DNA of 64,000 nt from Lachnospiraceae bacterium (GCA_029054245.1 JAIDFQ010000043.1:62001-126000); one strand, 5' to 3'; positions 17,045 through 26,462 are shown, counted from the first letter of the stretch. Numbers and translations: made by a program. Notes: generated by a model from the letters alone, not told the origin.

Positions 17045-18364
17045 ATGAAAGAGAAATGGAATGAGTTTACGTCTGCAGTCCGTGACAGCAGCTGGAAAGT
17101 AAGGCTCTCTGCGGTGGTTATGGGTGGAGGACAGTTTTTATATGGCAGCTATGTAAAGGGGATTTTGTATTTTCTGCTAGAAGTTTGCATTGTTCTATAT
17201 ATGGTTATAAGAGGCTTTGAGGATATTGAGGGATTTTTTACGTTGGGAACGCAAAAAGGCGATGCATGGCTGGGGACCGTGGGAGACAATTCCGTTATTA
17301 TGCTGCTTATGGGAATCTTTGCATGGATTGTGGTGGCAGGGTTCCTTTATCTGTATCAGATGAATATAAAGGATGCCTATCATACGCAGAAAATGATTGA
17401 GAACAGAAAAAAACCCTTATCCTTCAAAGAAGAACTGGCACAGCTTTTGGATAAGAAATTTTACATAACTGTTCTTATCCTTCCGGTGCTGGGCGTATGT
17501 GTGTTCAATATTCTGCCAATCGTTTTTATGATTTTGATTGCGTTTACAAATTATGGCGGCGATATTGTTCCGCCTGAACTTGTGGACTGGGTGGGAATTG
17601 CTAATTTTGAAAAATTAATTACCCTTTCGCAGTTTGCACCGACTTTTTTCAAAATTCTGGGATGGAACCTGCTCTGGGCAGTGGTATCCACAGCGCTGAA
17701 TTATTTTTTAGGGCTGGGGCTTGCCCTTTTGCTTGACAAGGAGTGTGTGAAGGGAAAAGCTTTCTGGCGCGCATTTCCAATACTGGCATATGCCATCCCA
17801 GGGTTCATCACACTTTTGGCATTCAAGTTCATGTTTTCTTATGGTGGTCCCATCAATCAGATGATTACGGCTTCTGGAAATGCGGCGATAGGTTTTTTGG
17901 ATCTGGATGCAAAGCAGATGGCAAGAGGTATTGGCGTGCTGGTTAACTGTTGGATCAGCGTACCATCCATTATGCTTCTGGCGACAGGACACCTTTCAAA
18001 CAGGGATATGTCCTTATATGAAGCGTCCCGCATTGATGGCGCGGGCAGATGGAAACAGTTTCAAAAGCTGACGATGCCCTTTATGCTGTTTGCCACTACA
18101 CCGGTTCTGCTTAGCCAGTTCATCGGCAATTTCAATAATTTCGGTATATTTTATTTCTTAAGAGGCGGTTTGTATGTGGACGGCTATTTCCTTGCAAGTG
18201 ATACCGATCTTTTGATCAATTGGCTATATAATCTGTCCATTGATAATAATTATTACTGCATCGGTGCGGCAATCAGTTTGGTGATCTTTATGATCACATC
18301 CTTGATTTCCCTGATTATCTATGTGAAATCACCATCCTATCGAGAGGAGGATACCTTTCAATGA
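17045..18364 (+). CDS. Maltodextrin ABC transporter permease, MalF type
   Basis: 439 residues with an extra N-terminal pair of hydrophobic segments (about residues 20-45 and 75-105) before the six-helix permease core, as in MalF. The EAA loop that contacts the ATPase reads EASRIDGAGRWKQFQKLTMP (about 325-345). Overlaps the MalG-type gene by 4 bases (ATGA), so translation is coupled. No ATPase gene is present; in Gram-positives a shared MsmK/MsmX-type ATPase usually serves such importers. Confidence 0.9.
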   Translation: MKEKWNEFTSAVRDSSWKVRLSAVVMGGGQFLYGSYVKGILYFLLEVCIVLYMVIRGFEDIEGFFTLGTQKGDAWLGTVGDNSVIMLLMGIFAWIVVAGFLYLYQMNIKDAYHTQKMIENRKKPLSFKEELAQLLDKKFYITVLILPVLGVCVFNILPIVFMILIAFTNYGGDIVPPELVDWVGIANFEKLITLSQFAPTFFKILGWNLLWAVVSTALNYFLGLGLALLLDKECVKGKAFWRAFPILAYAIPGFITLLAFKFMFSYGGPINQMITASGNAAIGFLDLDAKQMARGIGVLVNCWISVPSIMLLATGHLSNRDMSLYEASRIDGAGRWKQFQKLTMPFMLFATTPVLLSQFIGNFNNFGIFYFLRGGLYVDGYFLASDTDLLINWLYNLSIDNNYYCIGAAISLVIFMITSLISLIIYVKSPSYREEDTFQ

Positions 18365-19200
18365 GAAAAAATTTGAGTGCTGGGAAAATACTGGATACGG
18401 CTATTACATACATGATTCTGCTGGCAGTGGCTTTTGTGTTCTTTTTTCCGTGCCTGTGGCTTATCCTGGCTTCTTTTTCAAAGTCAGGAAGCATTTATTC
18501 CTTTGACGGATTTTTTCCTGCGCAGTACAGTACGGCTTCTTTTGAGAAGCTGTTTACGGATACCACAATGTATAATTATCCAAAATGGTTTTTGAATACA
18601 TTGCTGATAGCGTCAGGAAGTTGTGCGCTTGGGACTTTTTTGACGATACTGACGGCGTATACCATGTCGCGTTTTAATTTCCGTATGAGAAAACCAATGA
18701 TGAAGACGACGATGGTACTAGGTATGTTCCCATCTTTTATGGGAATGACGGTGGTTTATCTTCTTATGACGCAGTTTGGTCTGATCAATCATTTGGGGGG
18801 ATTGATTTTGATTTACGCGTCCGGTGCACCTATGGGATATCTGACACAAAAAGGGTTTTTTGATACGATACCAAGATCCATTGATGAGGCGGCGAAAATT
18901 GACGGAGCCACTAATTTTCAGATATTTACTAGGATTAATCTGCCTTTATCCAAACCAATCATTGTGTATACAGCGCTTACCTCGTTTACGTGGCCGTGGA
19001 GTGATTTTATTCTGCCTAAGCTGCTTTTAAAAGAAAAAAATCTTTATACGGTAGCAGTGGGGCTAATGAGCCTTGACGAAACCGAGTTCGCCCGTTTTGC
19101 GGCAGGAAGCGTATTTATTGCAGTTCCAATCGTCATTTTATACTTCTGTCTTGTAAAAAATATGGTGAATGGTATTTCGGAGGGAGCGGTAAAAGGCTGA
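18361..19200 (+). CDS. Maltodextrin ABC transporter permease, MalG type
   Basis: 279 residues with six predicted membrane helices. EAA motif: DEAAKIDGATNFQIFTRINLPLSKP, about 175-200. The C-terminal SEGAVKG resembles the MalG end that contacts the ATPase. It completes the importer with the preceding binding protein and MalF-type permease. Starts inside the stop region of the preceding gene. Confidence 0.9.
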   Translation: MRKNLSAGKILDTAITYMILLAVAFVFFFPCLWLILASFSKSGSIYSFDGFFPAQYSTASFEKLFTDTTMYNYPKWFLNTLLIASGSCALGTFLTILTAYTMSRFNFRMRKPMMKTTMVLGMFPSFMGMTVVYLLMTQFGLINHLGGLILIYASGAPMGYLTQKGFFDTIPRSIDEAAKIDGATNFQIFTRINLPLSKPIIVYTALTSFTWPWSDFILPKLLLKEKNLYTVAVGLMSLDETEFARFAAGSVFIAVPIVILYFCLVKNMVNGISEGAVKG

Positions 19201-19280
19201 ATCTTTAAAAATTGTGCTGGAATAAATCTATTTCCTGTATTATACTTACCTTAAATAATCTGAAAGAGAGAAACGGATAA

Positions 19281-20012
19281 GTGAAGAAGATACTTTTGTT
19301 GGAAGATGAAAAAGAATCTTTGGACCGGCTGAGAAGGATTCTGTTTGAGATTGATGAAAAGGTAGTTGTTTTGGCGAGGGATAATGCGAAGGATGCCTAC
19401 AGATGCGCCATCAAGATTCCCATAGATTTATTTATAGTAGACATTACGCTTGAGGTAGAAGGGGAGCATATTCCACAGGAACTTGAGTTCGTGGAGAAGA
19501 TACGCAACAATGATAAATATCAATTTACCCCCATCCTGTTTATTACGGAAGTGAAAGATACCCTGCTGTATACTTATGATAAACTGAACTGCTACAAATT
19601 TATCAATAAACCGGCCGATAAGTATGTATTTAAAAAGGTGGTTGAGGATAGCCTGCGGTTTTTATCAAGCATTCAGAAAAATCAGATGTTTCATTTTCAA
19701 TGGAACAGTGTGGTATACAGAATCGAAAAAGATGCCGTCACTTATATAGAGATGATTGATGATAAGCTGTATATACATACCTGTGACAGGAAAGTGAGAT
19801 GCGCGCCTTATATTTCAATGAAGCAGATGCTGGAAAAGCTGGACAACTCTGATTTTGTGAAATGTCACCGCAGTACGATAGTAAATCTGAATTATGTGAA
19901 AAGTATCGATACAGTACACAGGACTCTTCAATTAAAGAACGGATTAGAAAAAATCGGTATTGGCGTTACTTATGTAGAGCTTATGGAAGAAGTCTTAGGT
20001 GAAAACTTTTAA
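19281..20012 (+). CDS. LytTR-family response regulator
   Basis: 243 residues, GTG start. N-terminal receiver domain (KKILLLEDEKES acidic pocket; likely phospho-Asp in FIVDITLE, about residue 58; Lys in KFINKPAD) and C-terminal LytTR DNA-binding domain with FVKCHRSTIVNLNYVKSID. Proteins of this AgrA/LytR class bind paired 9-bp direct repeats. No partner histidine kinase is adjacent, so it is an orphan in this window. Its link to the preceding sugar genes is unclear; an 80-base gap separates them. Confidence 0.88.
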   Translation: MKKILLLEDEKESLDRLRRILFEIDEKVVVLARDNAKDAYRCAIKIPIDLFIVDITLEVEGEHIPQELEFVEKIRNNDKYQFTPILFITEVKDTLLYTYDKLNCYKFINKPADKYVFKKVVEDSLRFLSSIQKNQMFHFQWNSVVYRIEKDAVTYIEMIDDKLYIHTCDRKVRCAPYISMKQMLEKLDNSDFVKCHRSTIVNLNYVKSIDTVHRTLQLKNGLEKIGIGVTYVELMEEVLGENF

Positions 20013-20028
20013 AATCGATAGAGGAACG

Positions 20029-20066
20029 ACCCGGGCATAATCTATGTGCCCGGGTTAAAATTTTCA
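20029..20066 (+). terminator. Terminator after the LytTR regulator
   Basis: ACCCGGGCA pairs perfectly with TGCCCGGGT across a nine-base loop, followed by TAAAATTTT. The stem is strong; the T-tract is broken by A residues. Confidence 0.7.
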
Positions 20067-20113
20067 TTGAATTATGTCAGAAGGATGTTATTATAAAAAG
20101 AGGAGGGTGAAAA

Positions 20114-21166
20114 ATGAAATATCCGGGTTTTTTAAAAGAAAAAGGAACGATTGGTTTCCCAGCCCCTTCCTTTGGCTGTGCAACAGACCCCTATAGAACC
20201 GCTTTTGAAAATGCGCAGAAAAAATGGAAAGGTATGGGGTATGAAGTAAATTTAGGACCAAACTGTTATGAAGCGAAAGGGATTGGAATCAGCAACACAC
20301 CCAGAGAATGCGGCAGGGAATTGACCGAGTATTATACGGGCAGGGACAATGATTGTCTGATTTCCTGCGGCGGTGGTGAACTGATGTGCGAGATTCTGGA
20401 GTACGTAGATTTTGAGGCGATACGAAAGGCAGAGCCGAAGTGGTTCATGGGATATTCCGACAATACGAATATGACCTTTCTTTTAAACACGCTCTGCGAT
20501 ACAGCCGCCATTTATGGTCCCTGTGCCGCTGCTTTTGGTATGGAACCGTGGCACCCGTCCTTGATGGATGCAATGGATCTGCTGACGGGAAAGAAAAAGG
20601 AAGCAGGTAGTTATGGAAAGTGGGAGATAGAAGGCATAAAGGACGAGGAGCATCCCTTAGCGCCTTATCAGTGCACAGAAGCGTTAGAACTAAAGATTTA
20701 TCAGCCTGATCAGGCAGGCGAAATGAAGATGACAGACGCAGCCGTTCTTGAAGGGCGCTTGATTGGAGGATGTATGGACTGTCTGGTAAATCTATTAGGA
20801 ACCCGGTTTGATAAAGTAAAAGATTTTGCGGAAAACTATAAGGAAGACGGATTTATCTGGTTCCTAGAGGCATGCGATTTGAATGTTTTCAGTGTACGCA
20901 GGGCGATGTGGCAGATGGAGCAGGCAGGTTGGTTTAGATACGCGAAAGGTTTTCTGATTGGCCGTCCCAGATTTTGTTATGGGCAGGAAATGATGGGACT
21001 TGACCAGTATACGGCAATCCTTCCCACAGCTAAAAAGCATGGCATACCAGTTATCATGGACAGCGATATAGGGCATCTACCGCCTATGATGCCGCTTGTA
21101 AGCGGAAGTCTGGCAAAAATAAAGGCACAAGGAAATCAATTGGAAATAAAGATGGAGTATAGATGA
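20114..21166 (+). CDS. S66-family peptidase (LD-carboxypeptidase / MccF-like)
   Basis: 350 residues. The nucleophile motif MGYSDNTNMTFLL (Ser about residue 115) and later FLEACDLN and DIGHLPPMMPL supply the Ser-Glu-His triad of family S66. Members either trim the tetrapeptide stem of peptidoglycan (LdcA) or hydrolyse microcin C7-type nucleotide peptides (MccF). The length and GYSDNT context are closer to the MccF-like branch; no microcin genes lie nearby, so the substrate stays open. Cytoplasmic, no signal peptide. GAGGGTG ribosome site. Confidence 0.85.
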   Translation: MKYPGFLKEKGTIGFPAPSFGCATDPYRTAFENAQKKWKGMGYEVNLGPNCYEAKGIGISNTPRECGRELTEYYTGRDNDCLISCGGGELMCEILEYVDFEAIRKAEPKWFMGYSDNTNMTFLLNTLCDTAAIYGPCAAAFGMEPWHPSLMDAMDLLTGKKKEAGSYGKWEIEGIKDEEHPLAPYQCTEALELKIYQPDQAGEMKMTDAAVLEGRLIGGCMDCLVNLLGTRFDKVKDFAENYKEDGFIWFLEACDLNVFSVRRAMWQMEQAGWFRYAKGFLIGRPRFCYGQEMMGLDQYTAILPTAKKHGIPVIMDSDIGHLPPMMPLVSGSLAKIKAQGNQLEIKMEYR

Positions 21167-21167
21167 G

Positions 21168-22049
21168 ATGAGAGCAGAACCTAATGAAAACCAAAACAAG
21201 GCGTTAACGGAGGCGAGGCGGTTTTGTCTGATTGTACTTGCCTCCTGTATCATGGCAATGAACATCAAGAGTTTCATTCGCGCAGGGAATCTGATTCCGG
21301 GCGGCTTTAATGGGGTTACCCTGCTGATTCAGCAGATCGGGGTGGAATTTTTTCATATATCGATTCCATTTACCGCAGTGAACCTGCTCCTAAATGCAAT
21401 TCCAGTGTTCATCAGCTTTAAATTTATCGGAAAGAAATTCACGGGATATTCCTGCTTGATGATTGTTTTATCTGGTATATTGACGGATATTCTGCCGGGT
21501 TATTCGGTTACCCATGATACGCTTCTTGTCTGTGTATTTGGAGGAATCATCAATGCATTTGCCATCAGCCTGTGTCTGTTTGCCAATGCCACTAGCGGAG
21601 GAACAGATTTTATTGCAATTTTCTTCTCCGAAAAATATGGAATCGATACATGGAACTATATTTTTGCAGCCAATGTCATCGTTCTTCTGATAGCAGGAAG
21701 TCTGTTTGATTGGAATGAGGCATTATACTCTATTATTTTTCAGTTTACATCCACGCAGGTGCTGCATTTTCTTTATAAGAGATATCAGAAGCAGACGCTT
21801 TTTATTATCACCGAAAAACCTGGAAAGGTTTATGAAGAAATACGCGATATCACAAATCATGACGCGACGTTATTTAAAGGAATCGGATGCTACCGGAATC
21901 AGGAATGTAATATGCTGTACTCTGTCGTAGGAAGTGATGAGATCCGCAAGGTTGTGACAAAAATCAAGGAAGTGGATGAAAAAGCATTCATTAATATTAT
22001 GAAAACAGAGCAGATTACGGGGAGATTTTACAAAAGACCTAATGACTGA
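21168..22049 (+). CDS. YitT family membrane protein
   Basis: 293 residues. Five or six hydrophobic helices (about 15-200), with GNLIPGGFNGVTLLIQQIG and ATSGGTDFIAIFFSEKYGI patterns of the YitT/DUF161 family, then a soluble C-terminal DUF2179-type domain (about 210-290; LFIITEKPGKVYEEI...GCY...VVGSDEIRKV). Function of the family is not established. It begins 2 bases after the S66 gene, suggesting one transcript. Confidence 0.85.
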   Translation: MRAEPNENQNKALTEARRFCLIVLASCIMAMNIKSFIRAGNLIPGGFNGVTLLIQQIGVEFFHISIPFTAVNLLLNAIPVFISFKFIGKKFTGYSCLMIVLSGILTDILPGYSVTHDTLLVCVFGGIINAFAISLCLFANATSGGTDFIAIFFSEKYGIDTWNYIFAANVIVLLIAGSLFDWNEALYSIIFQFTSTQVLHFLYKRYQKQTLFIITEKPGKVYEEIRDITNHDATLFKGIGCYRNQECNMLYSVVGSDEIRKVVTKIKEVDEKAFINIMKTEQITGRFYKRPND

Positions 22050-22140
22050 ACGAAAAAAGCGCGATGAATTACAGTTGAAGTGGCATATCATGTATTTTAT
22101 AATAAATTCATAGCAATATTTGGAAAAAGGAGGGAAAATG

Positions 22141-22656
22141 ATGGAGCAGTTAAATTTATCGACAATTGAGGATACGGAAAAGGTATATAAAATTCTGGGA
22201 GAGTTAATACATATGAATAAGGAATTCCAGATAATGATAACAGTACCCTCCGGCAGTAAATCTGTGCTGAAGGAAGAGGATATAAAGGACGCAGACAAGA
22301 AGGTCTCTTATAATCTGGAAAGAGATGTGACAGATATGATCCATGAGATTGGCGTTCCTGCGCATATCAAAGGATATCAGTATCTGCGGGAGGCAATTAT
22401 GATGTCAGTAGAGAGTCCTGATATGCTGGGATCAATTACAAAAGTATTATATCCCACCATTGCAAGAAAGAACCAGACTACAGCAAGCCGTGTGGAGCGT
22501 GCCATCAGACATGCAATTGAAGTTGCATGGAACAGAGGAAGGATGGAAACCTTAGATGCTCTGTTTGGCTACACCATCAATACAGGGAAAGGAAAACCAA
22601 CAAATTCAGAGTTTATCGCACTGATTGCAGATAAGATCAGGCTTCAGTACAAATAA
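22141..22656 (+). CDS. Receiver-less Spo0A-like transcription factor (Spo0A effector domain only)
   Basis: 171 residues from ATG 22141 (AGGAGG seven bases upstream). Residues about 60-171 match the Spo0A DNA-binding domain closely: [51 protein letters not shown] (recognition helix) and LFGYTIN...[17 protein letters not shown]. The first ~55 residues are not a receiver: there is no DD pocket, no phosphoacceptor Asp and no conserved Thr/Lys. Full Spo0A has about 260-270 residues and normally follows spoIVB; this gene lies 10.8 kb from it. In Bacillus the receiver inhibits the effector domain until phosphorylated, so this protein may bind 0A boxes constitutively, or compete with a full-length Spo0A elsewhere. 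That is inference. Confidence 0.9.
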   Translation: MEQLNLSTIEDTEKVYKILGELIHMNKEFQIMITVPSGSKSVLKEEDIKDADKKVSYNLERDVTDMIHEIGVPAHIKGYQYLREAIMMSVESPDMLGSITKVLYPTIARKNQTTASRVERAIRHAIEVAWNRGRMETLDALFGYTINTGKGKPTNSEFIALIADKIRLQYK

Positions 22657-22703
22657 AAGGCGCCGCAAAGTTATCAAAACGGATGATTTTGCGGCGCTTT
22701 TTC
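22657..22703 (+). terminator. Terminator after the Spo0A-like gene
   Basis: GCGCCGCAAA and TTTTGCGGCGC form a GC-rich stem with A-run before and T5 after. It begins at the stop codon, so the Spo0A-like gene ends its transcript here. Confidence 0.88.
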
Positions 22704-22832
22704 AGAAGTAACAGTCTGGTCTAAAAGGGGGCGCAGCAGAGGCGGCAGAATCATTAATTTACAAATTTTTCTTTTATTGCGCACAGGGATGATGTATAAT
22801 ATTTATTAACAATAATTATTGGAGGGTTTGTG

Positions 22833-24278
22833 ATGAAAAAGATTCTTTTTGTCGCATCAGAAGGTGTTCCATTTATTAAAACGGGGGGATTGGCTGATGT
22901 TGTAGGTTCACTACCAAAGTGTATTGATAAGAGGTATTTTGATGTGAGGGTCATTTTGCCTAAGTATACCTGCATGACCCAGCAGATGAAGGACAAGATG
23001 AGCTATGTCACTCATTTCTACATGGATTTTCATTGGAAAAATGAATATGTGGGCATCATGTATGCAGAGGTAGATGGCGTTAAGTATTATTTTATTGACA
23101 ATGAGATGTTTTTTAACGGATTTAGACCATACAGTGACAATGCATTGTTTGAAATTGAGAAATATGCATTTTTCTGTAAGGCAGCCTTATCGATTCTGCC
23201 TGTCATTGATTTCAGACCGGATCTGATTCACTGTCATGACTGGCAGACAGGTCTTATCCCTGTATATTTGAAGGAACGTTTTCAGGGAAGCGATTTTTAC
23301 CGTGGCATTAAGTCTGTAATGACCATCCACAACTTAAAGTTCCAAGGGAAATGGAGCATTAAGGAAGTACAGGATATCACAGGGCTTCCGCCGTATTATT
23401 TCACGCCAGATAAACTGGAACTTTATAAGGATGCAAATCTTTTGAAGGGCGGTCTGGTTTATGCAGATGCCATCACCACTGTGAGCAATACCTATGCAGA
23501 AGAAATTAAGACACCATTTTATGGTGAACAGTTGGATGGGCTTTTACGTGCAAGGAGCAATTCCCTGCGAGGTATCGTAAATGGCATCGACTATGATGAG
23601 TTCAATCCAGAAACGGATAGAAATATTGAATTTAATTATAATGCAGTGAACTTCCGCAAGGAAAAGATCAAAAACAAACGTGCCCTGCAGGCAGAGTTGG
23701 GACTGGAACAGGATGAGCGTAAGTTCATGATTGGTATCGTATCCAGACTGACCGATCAAAAGGGATTTGATTTGATTGCGTATATTATGGATGAGCTGTG
23801 CCAGGATAGTGTCCAGCTTGTTGTTCTGGGAACAGGCGAAGAGCGGTATGAAAATATGTTCCGTCATTTTGACTGGAAATACAACAATAAGGTTTCGGCG
23901 AATATTTATTATTCAGATGCATTGTCACATAAGATTTATGCGGCAAGTGATGCATTTTTGATGCCTTCCTTGTTTGAGCCCTGTGGACTTAGCCAGCTTA
24001 TGAGCCTTCGCTATGGCACCGTTCCGATCGTCAGGGAAACAGGTGGTCTGACAGACACTGTAATGCCATACAATGAATATGAGAACACAGGAACAGGTTT
24101 TTCCTTTGTAAACTACAATGCCCATGAAATGCTGGGAATCATCCGTTATGCAGAACACGTTTTTTATGATAAAAAGCGTGAGTGGAACAAGATTGTGGAC
24201 CGGGCTATGGCAGCCGATTTTTCATGGAATGTTTCAGCTGCGAAATACCAGGAGATGTATGACTGGCTGATCGGCTAA
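22833..24278 (+). CDS. glgA: Glycogen synthase (ADP-glucose type)
   Basis: 481 residues from ATG 22833 (GGAGGG six bases upstream; GTG 22830 is the alternative). GT5 layout: N-terminal KTGGLADVVGSLPK for ADP-glucose binding, HDWQTGLIPVYL, and C-terminal EPCGLSQLMSLRYGTVPIVRETGGLTDTV. It transfers glucose from ADP-glucose to glycogen. It stands alone: glgB, glgC, glgD and glgP are not in this window. A TATAAT lies at 22795-22800 but no good -35 box is visible. Followed after 21 bases by a flippase-like gene. Confidence 0.95.
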   Translation: MKKILFVASEGVPFIKTGGLADVVGSLPKCIDKRYFDVRVILPKYTCMTQQMKDKMSYVTHFYMDFHWKNEYVGIMYAEVDGVKYYFIDNEMFFNGFRPYSDNALFEIEKYAFFCKAALSILPVIDFRPDLIHCHDWQTGLIPVYLKERFQGSDFYRGIKSVMTIHNLKFQGKWSIKEVQDITGLPPYYFTPDKLELYKDANLLKGGLVYADAITTVSNTYAEEIKTPFYGEQLDGLLRARSNSLRGIVNGIDYDEFNPETDRNIEFNYNAVNFRKEKIKNKRALQAELGLEQDERKFMIGIVSRLTDQKGFDLIAYIMDELCQDSVQLVVLGTGEERYENMFRHFDWKYNNKVSANIYYSDALSHKIYAASDAFLMPSLFEPCGLSQLMSLRYGTVPIVRETGGLTDTVMPYNEYENTGTGFSFVNYNAHEMLGIIRYAEHVFYDKKREWNKIVDRAMAADFSWNVSAAKYQEMYDWLIG

Positions 24279-24299
24279 AAGTTTTGGAGCGTAACATCA

Positions 24300-26189
24300 A
24301 TGCCGAATAAGAAAAAGAAAGATAGTTTTATTTTGCAGGCGGGGATTCTGGCTATTGCCGGAATCATCGTCCGCATCATTGGTCTTCTCTATAACAGACC
24401 ACTGGTTGGTATTATTGGAGATGAGGGAAACGGATATTACAATAGTGCATATTACGCATACAGCATAGTCCTTTTGATATCCTCCTACAGTATTCCGTCA
24501 GCCGTTTCCAAAGTGATCGCGCAGAGGCTGGCGACAAAAGAATATCGAAATGCGCATAGGATTTTCTGTTGTGCGTTTATATATGTGCTGGTAGTCGGTG
24601 GTATTGCCAGCTTATTTGTGTTTTTCGGAGCGGGTCTTCTGGTAAAGATGGACAGTGCAGTCCTGCCACTTAAAGTGTTAGCGCCTACCATTTTCTTCAG
24701 CGGAATTTTAGGAGTTTTGCGGGGCTATTTTCAGGCACATAAGACCATGGTGCAGACCTCCGTATCGCAGATTGTTGAGCAGCTTGTCAATGCGGGCGTC
24801 AGTATCGGTATGGCATATGTGATGGTAAGTATGGTTGCGGATAAGGATGCAACGACACAGGCTTCCTATGGAGCTGCCGGTGGAACGATAGGCACAGGGG
24901 CTGGGGTTCTTGTAGGGCTATTGTTCATGCTGGGCGTTTATGCATTGAACAGAAAGACAATACGCAGGAGAATCGAAAGAGATACGACTCATGTGGATGA
25001 ATCTTATGGCGATATCTTTAAGATGATTTTGATGGTAGTGACTCCGTTTATTTTAAGCACAGGCATTTATAATATCAATAATTTTTTGGATAATACGATT
25101 TACCAGCAGATTATGATGGGTGTCAAGAAGGTGGAAGAGGCAGCGGTATCCACCGATTTAAGCGTTGTTGCCAAGGGGACGAAGATTTCCAATATTCCTA
25201 TTGCACTTGCATCTGCGATGGCGACTGCGCTGATACCGGGAATCTCCAGCGATTTTGCCCAAGGATATATTGATGGTGTTAAGAAAAAGGTGGCGAAGTC
25301 GGTAAAGGTGACGATGCTCATTTCCATACCCTGTGCAGTGGGAATCGGGGTTTTATCAAGACCGGTCACAATGGTGATTTTTCCTCAGCCGGCATCTTTG
25401 GAGATTTCATCTATACTGCTCTCATGCATGGCGGTGAGTATTATATTCTATGCACTTTCCACTTTGACACAGGCAATCCTGCAGTCTATTGGAAAAATGA
25501 ATACGCCAATTATAAATGCATCCTTAGCGGTGGTGATTCATGCGGCAGTCATGATTTTGATGATGCTGTTTATGGATCAAAAATACAGCCTTTATTACTA
25601 CGTATTTGCAACAGTGCTGTATTCCTTTATTTTGTGCATCTTAAATCAGATTTCAGTGCATCGTCATTTGCATTACAGCCAGGAGATTTACAAAACTTTT
25701 GTGTGCCCGATTCTGGCGTCTGTTCTCATGGGCGCCACGGCTTTTGGCGTATACCAAGGTCTTTATTATGTCTGCAAAATCAATATTCTTGCGCTGGCAA
25801 TCGCAATTGGAGTGGGGGCAGCCGTTTATTTTGTCTTGATCATACGCTGGCGGGCAGTTTCGGAGGAAGAATTGTGCAGCATGCCGAAAGGATATATGCT
25901 TCTTAGGATTGCCCGCAAAACAGGTATCATGAAGACGAAGGAGGAAGGAAGTAGAACTGCTTCCAAAAAGAAGCAGACAAAGAAGGGCGGAAGCAAAAAG
26001 AGCAGCAACAGACCCTTGGAGAATAGTAAAAAGCAAAGCGGCAAAAAACAAGATAATAACAACCAGTACATCAAAAGGCAAGATGAAGAAAATCAAAGCA
26101 TTGAAAAACAAAATGAAATTAAAATGAAAAATAAAAATATAAAAATACAGGTCGATGAAATGGATGATGATTATTGGCTTGATGAATAA
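24300..26189 (+). CDS. MOP-family lipid flippase-like protein (SpoVB/MurJ type) with charged tail
   Basis: 629 residues. About 14 hydrophobic helices up to residue ~530 follow the polysaccharide biosynthesis / SpoVB pattern (AGIIVRIIGLLYNRPLVGIIGDEGNGYY near the N-terminus, typical of the clostridial SpoVB/YabM/MurJ-like group). The last ~95 residues form a Lys/Gln/Asn-rich tail (KKQTKKGGSKKSSNRP, ending MDDDYWLDE) with no membrane segment. Members flip lipid-linked sugars or lipid II across the membrane; which lipid is used here is unknown. It follows glgA closely and may be co-transcribed. Confidence 0.82.
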   Translation: MPNKKKKDSFILQAGILAIAGIIVRIIGLLYNRPLVGIIGDEGNGYYNSAYYAYSIVLLISSYSIPSAVSKVIAQRLATKEYRNAHRIFCCAFIYVLVVGGIASLFVFFGAGLLVKMDSAVLPLKVLAPTIFFSGILGVLRGYFQAHKTMVQTSVSQIVEQLVNAGVSIGMAYVMVSMVADKDATTQASYGAAGGTIGTGAGVLVGLLFMLGVYALNRKTIRRRIERDTTHVDESYGDIFKMILMVVTPFILSTGIYNINNFLDNTIYQQIMMGVKKVEEAAVSTDLSVVAKGTKISNIPIALASAMATALIPGISSDFAQGYIDGVKKKVAKSVKVTMLISIPCAVGIGVLSRPVTMVIFPQPASLEISSILLSCMAVSIIFYALSTLTQAILQSIGKMNTPIINASLAVVIHAAVMILMMLFMDQKYSLYYYVFATVLYSFILCILNQISVHRHLHYSQEIYKTFVCPILASVLMGATAFGVYQGLYYVCKINILALAIAIGVGAAVYFVLIIRWRAVSEEELCSMPKGYMLLRIARKTGIMKTKEEGSRTASKKKQTKKGGSKKSSNRPLENSKKQSGKKQDNNNQYIKRQDEENQSIEKQNEIKMKNKNIKIQVDEMDDDYWLDE

Positions 26190-26264
26190 AATGTCAGTAT
26201 AGAATGAAACCTTCTGGAAATAATAAAAACGTCGGATAGGACAATATTTTCAGGAGGTATTTTT

Positions 26265-26450
26265 ATGGCAAACTTATCAGAACTTGATTTACAGAATCTG
26301 CGTCATTTGATTGGCGGATATGATGTGACACACTGCAAAATGAAAGAATATGCATCCTGTGCATCGGATACACAGGTGAAGCAGTTTTTTGAAAAAGGGG
26401 CTAAATCAGCCATGGACAACAAAAATCAGTTGATGAAATTTTTGCAGTAG
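26265..26450 (+). CDS. Small spore-coat-associated-like protein
   Basis: A 61-residue helical protein with an excellent ribosome site (CAGGAGG). It contains LRHLIGGYDVTHCKMKEYASCASD and two cysteines. It is followed after 12 bases by a CotF-like protein; small partner proteins of this kind often precede CotF-domain genes in Clostridia. I do not recognise it securely; a role in the spore coat is suggested only by its neighbour. Confidence 0.6.
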   Translation: MANLSELDLQNLRHLIGGYDVTHCKMKEYASCASDTQVKQFFEKGAKSAMDNKNQLMKFLQ

Positions 26451-26462
26451 GAGGGATGAAAG

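Noticed and set aside
20114-21166. S66 peptidase as part of a microcin immunity system
   Set aside because: No microcin precursor, adenylation or export genes are nearby; the family is widespread in housekeeping contexts.
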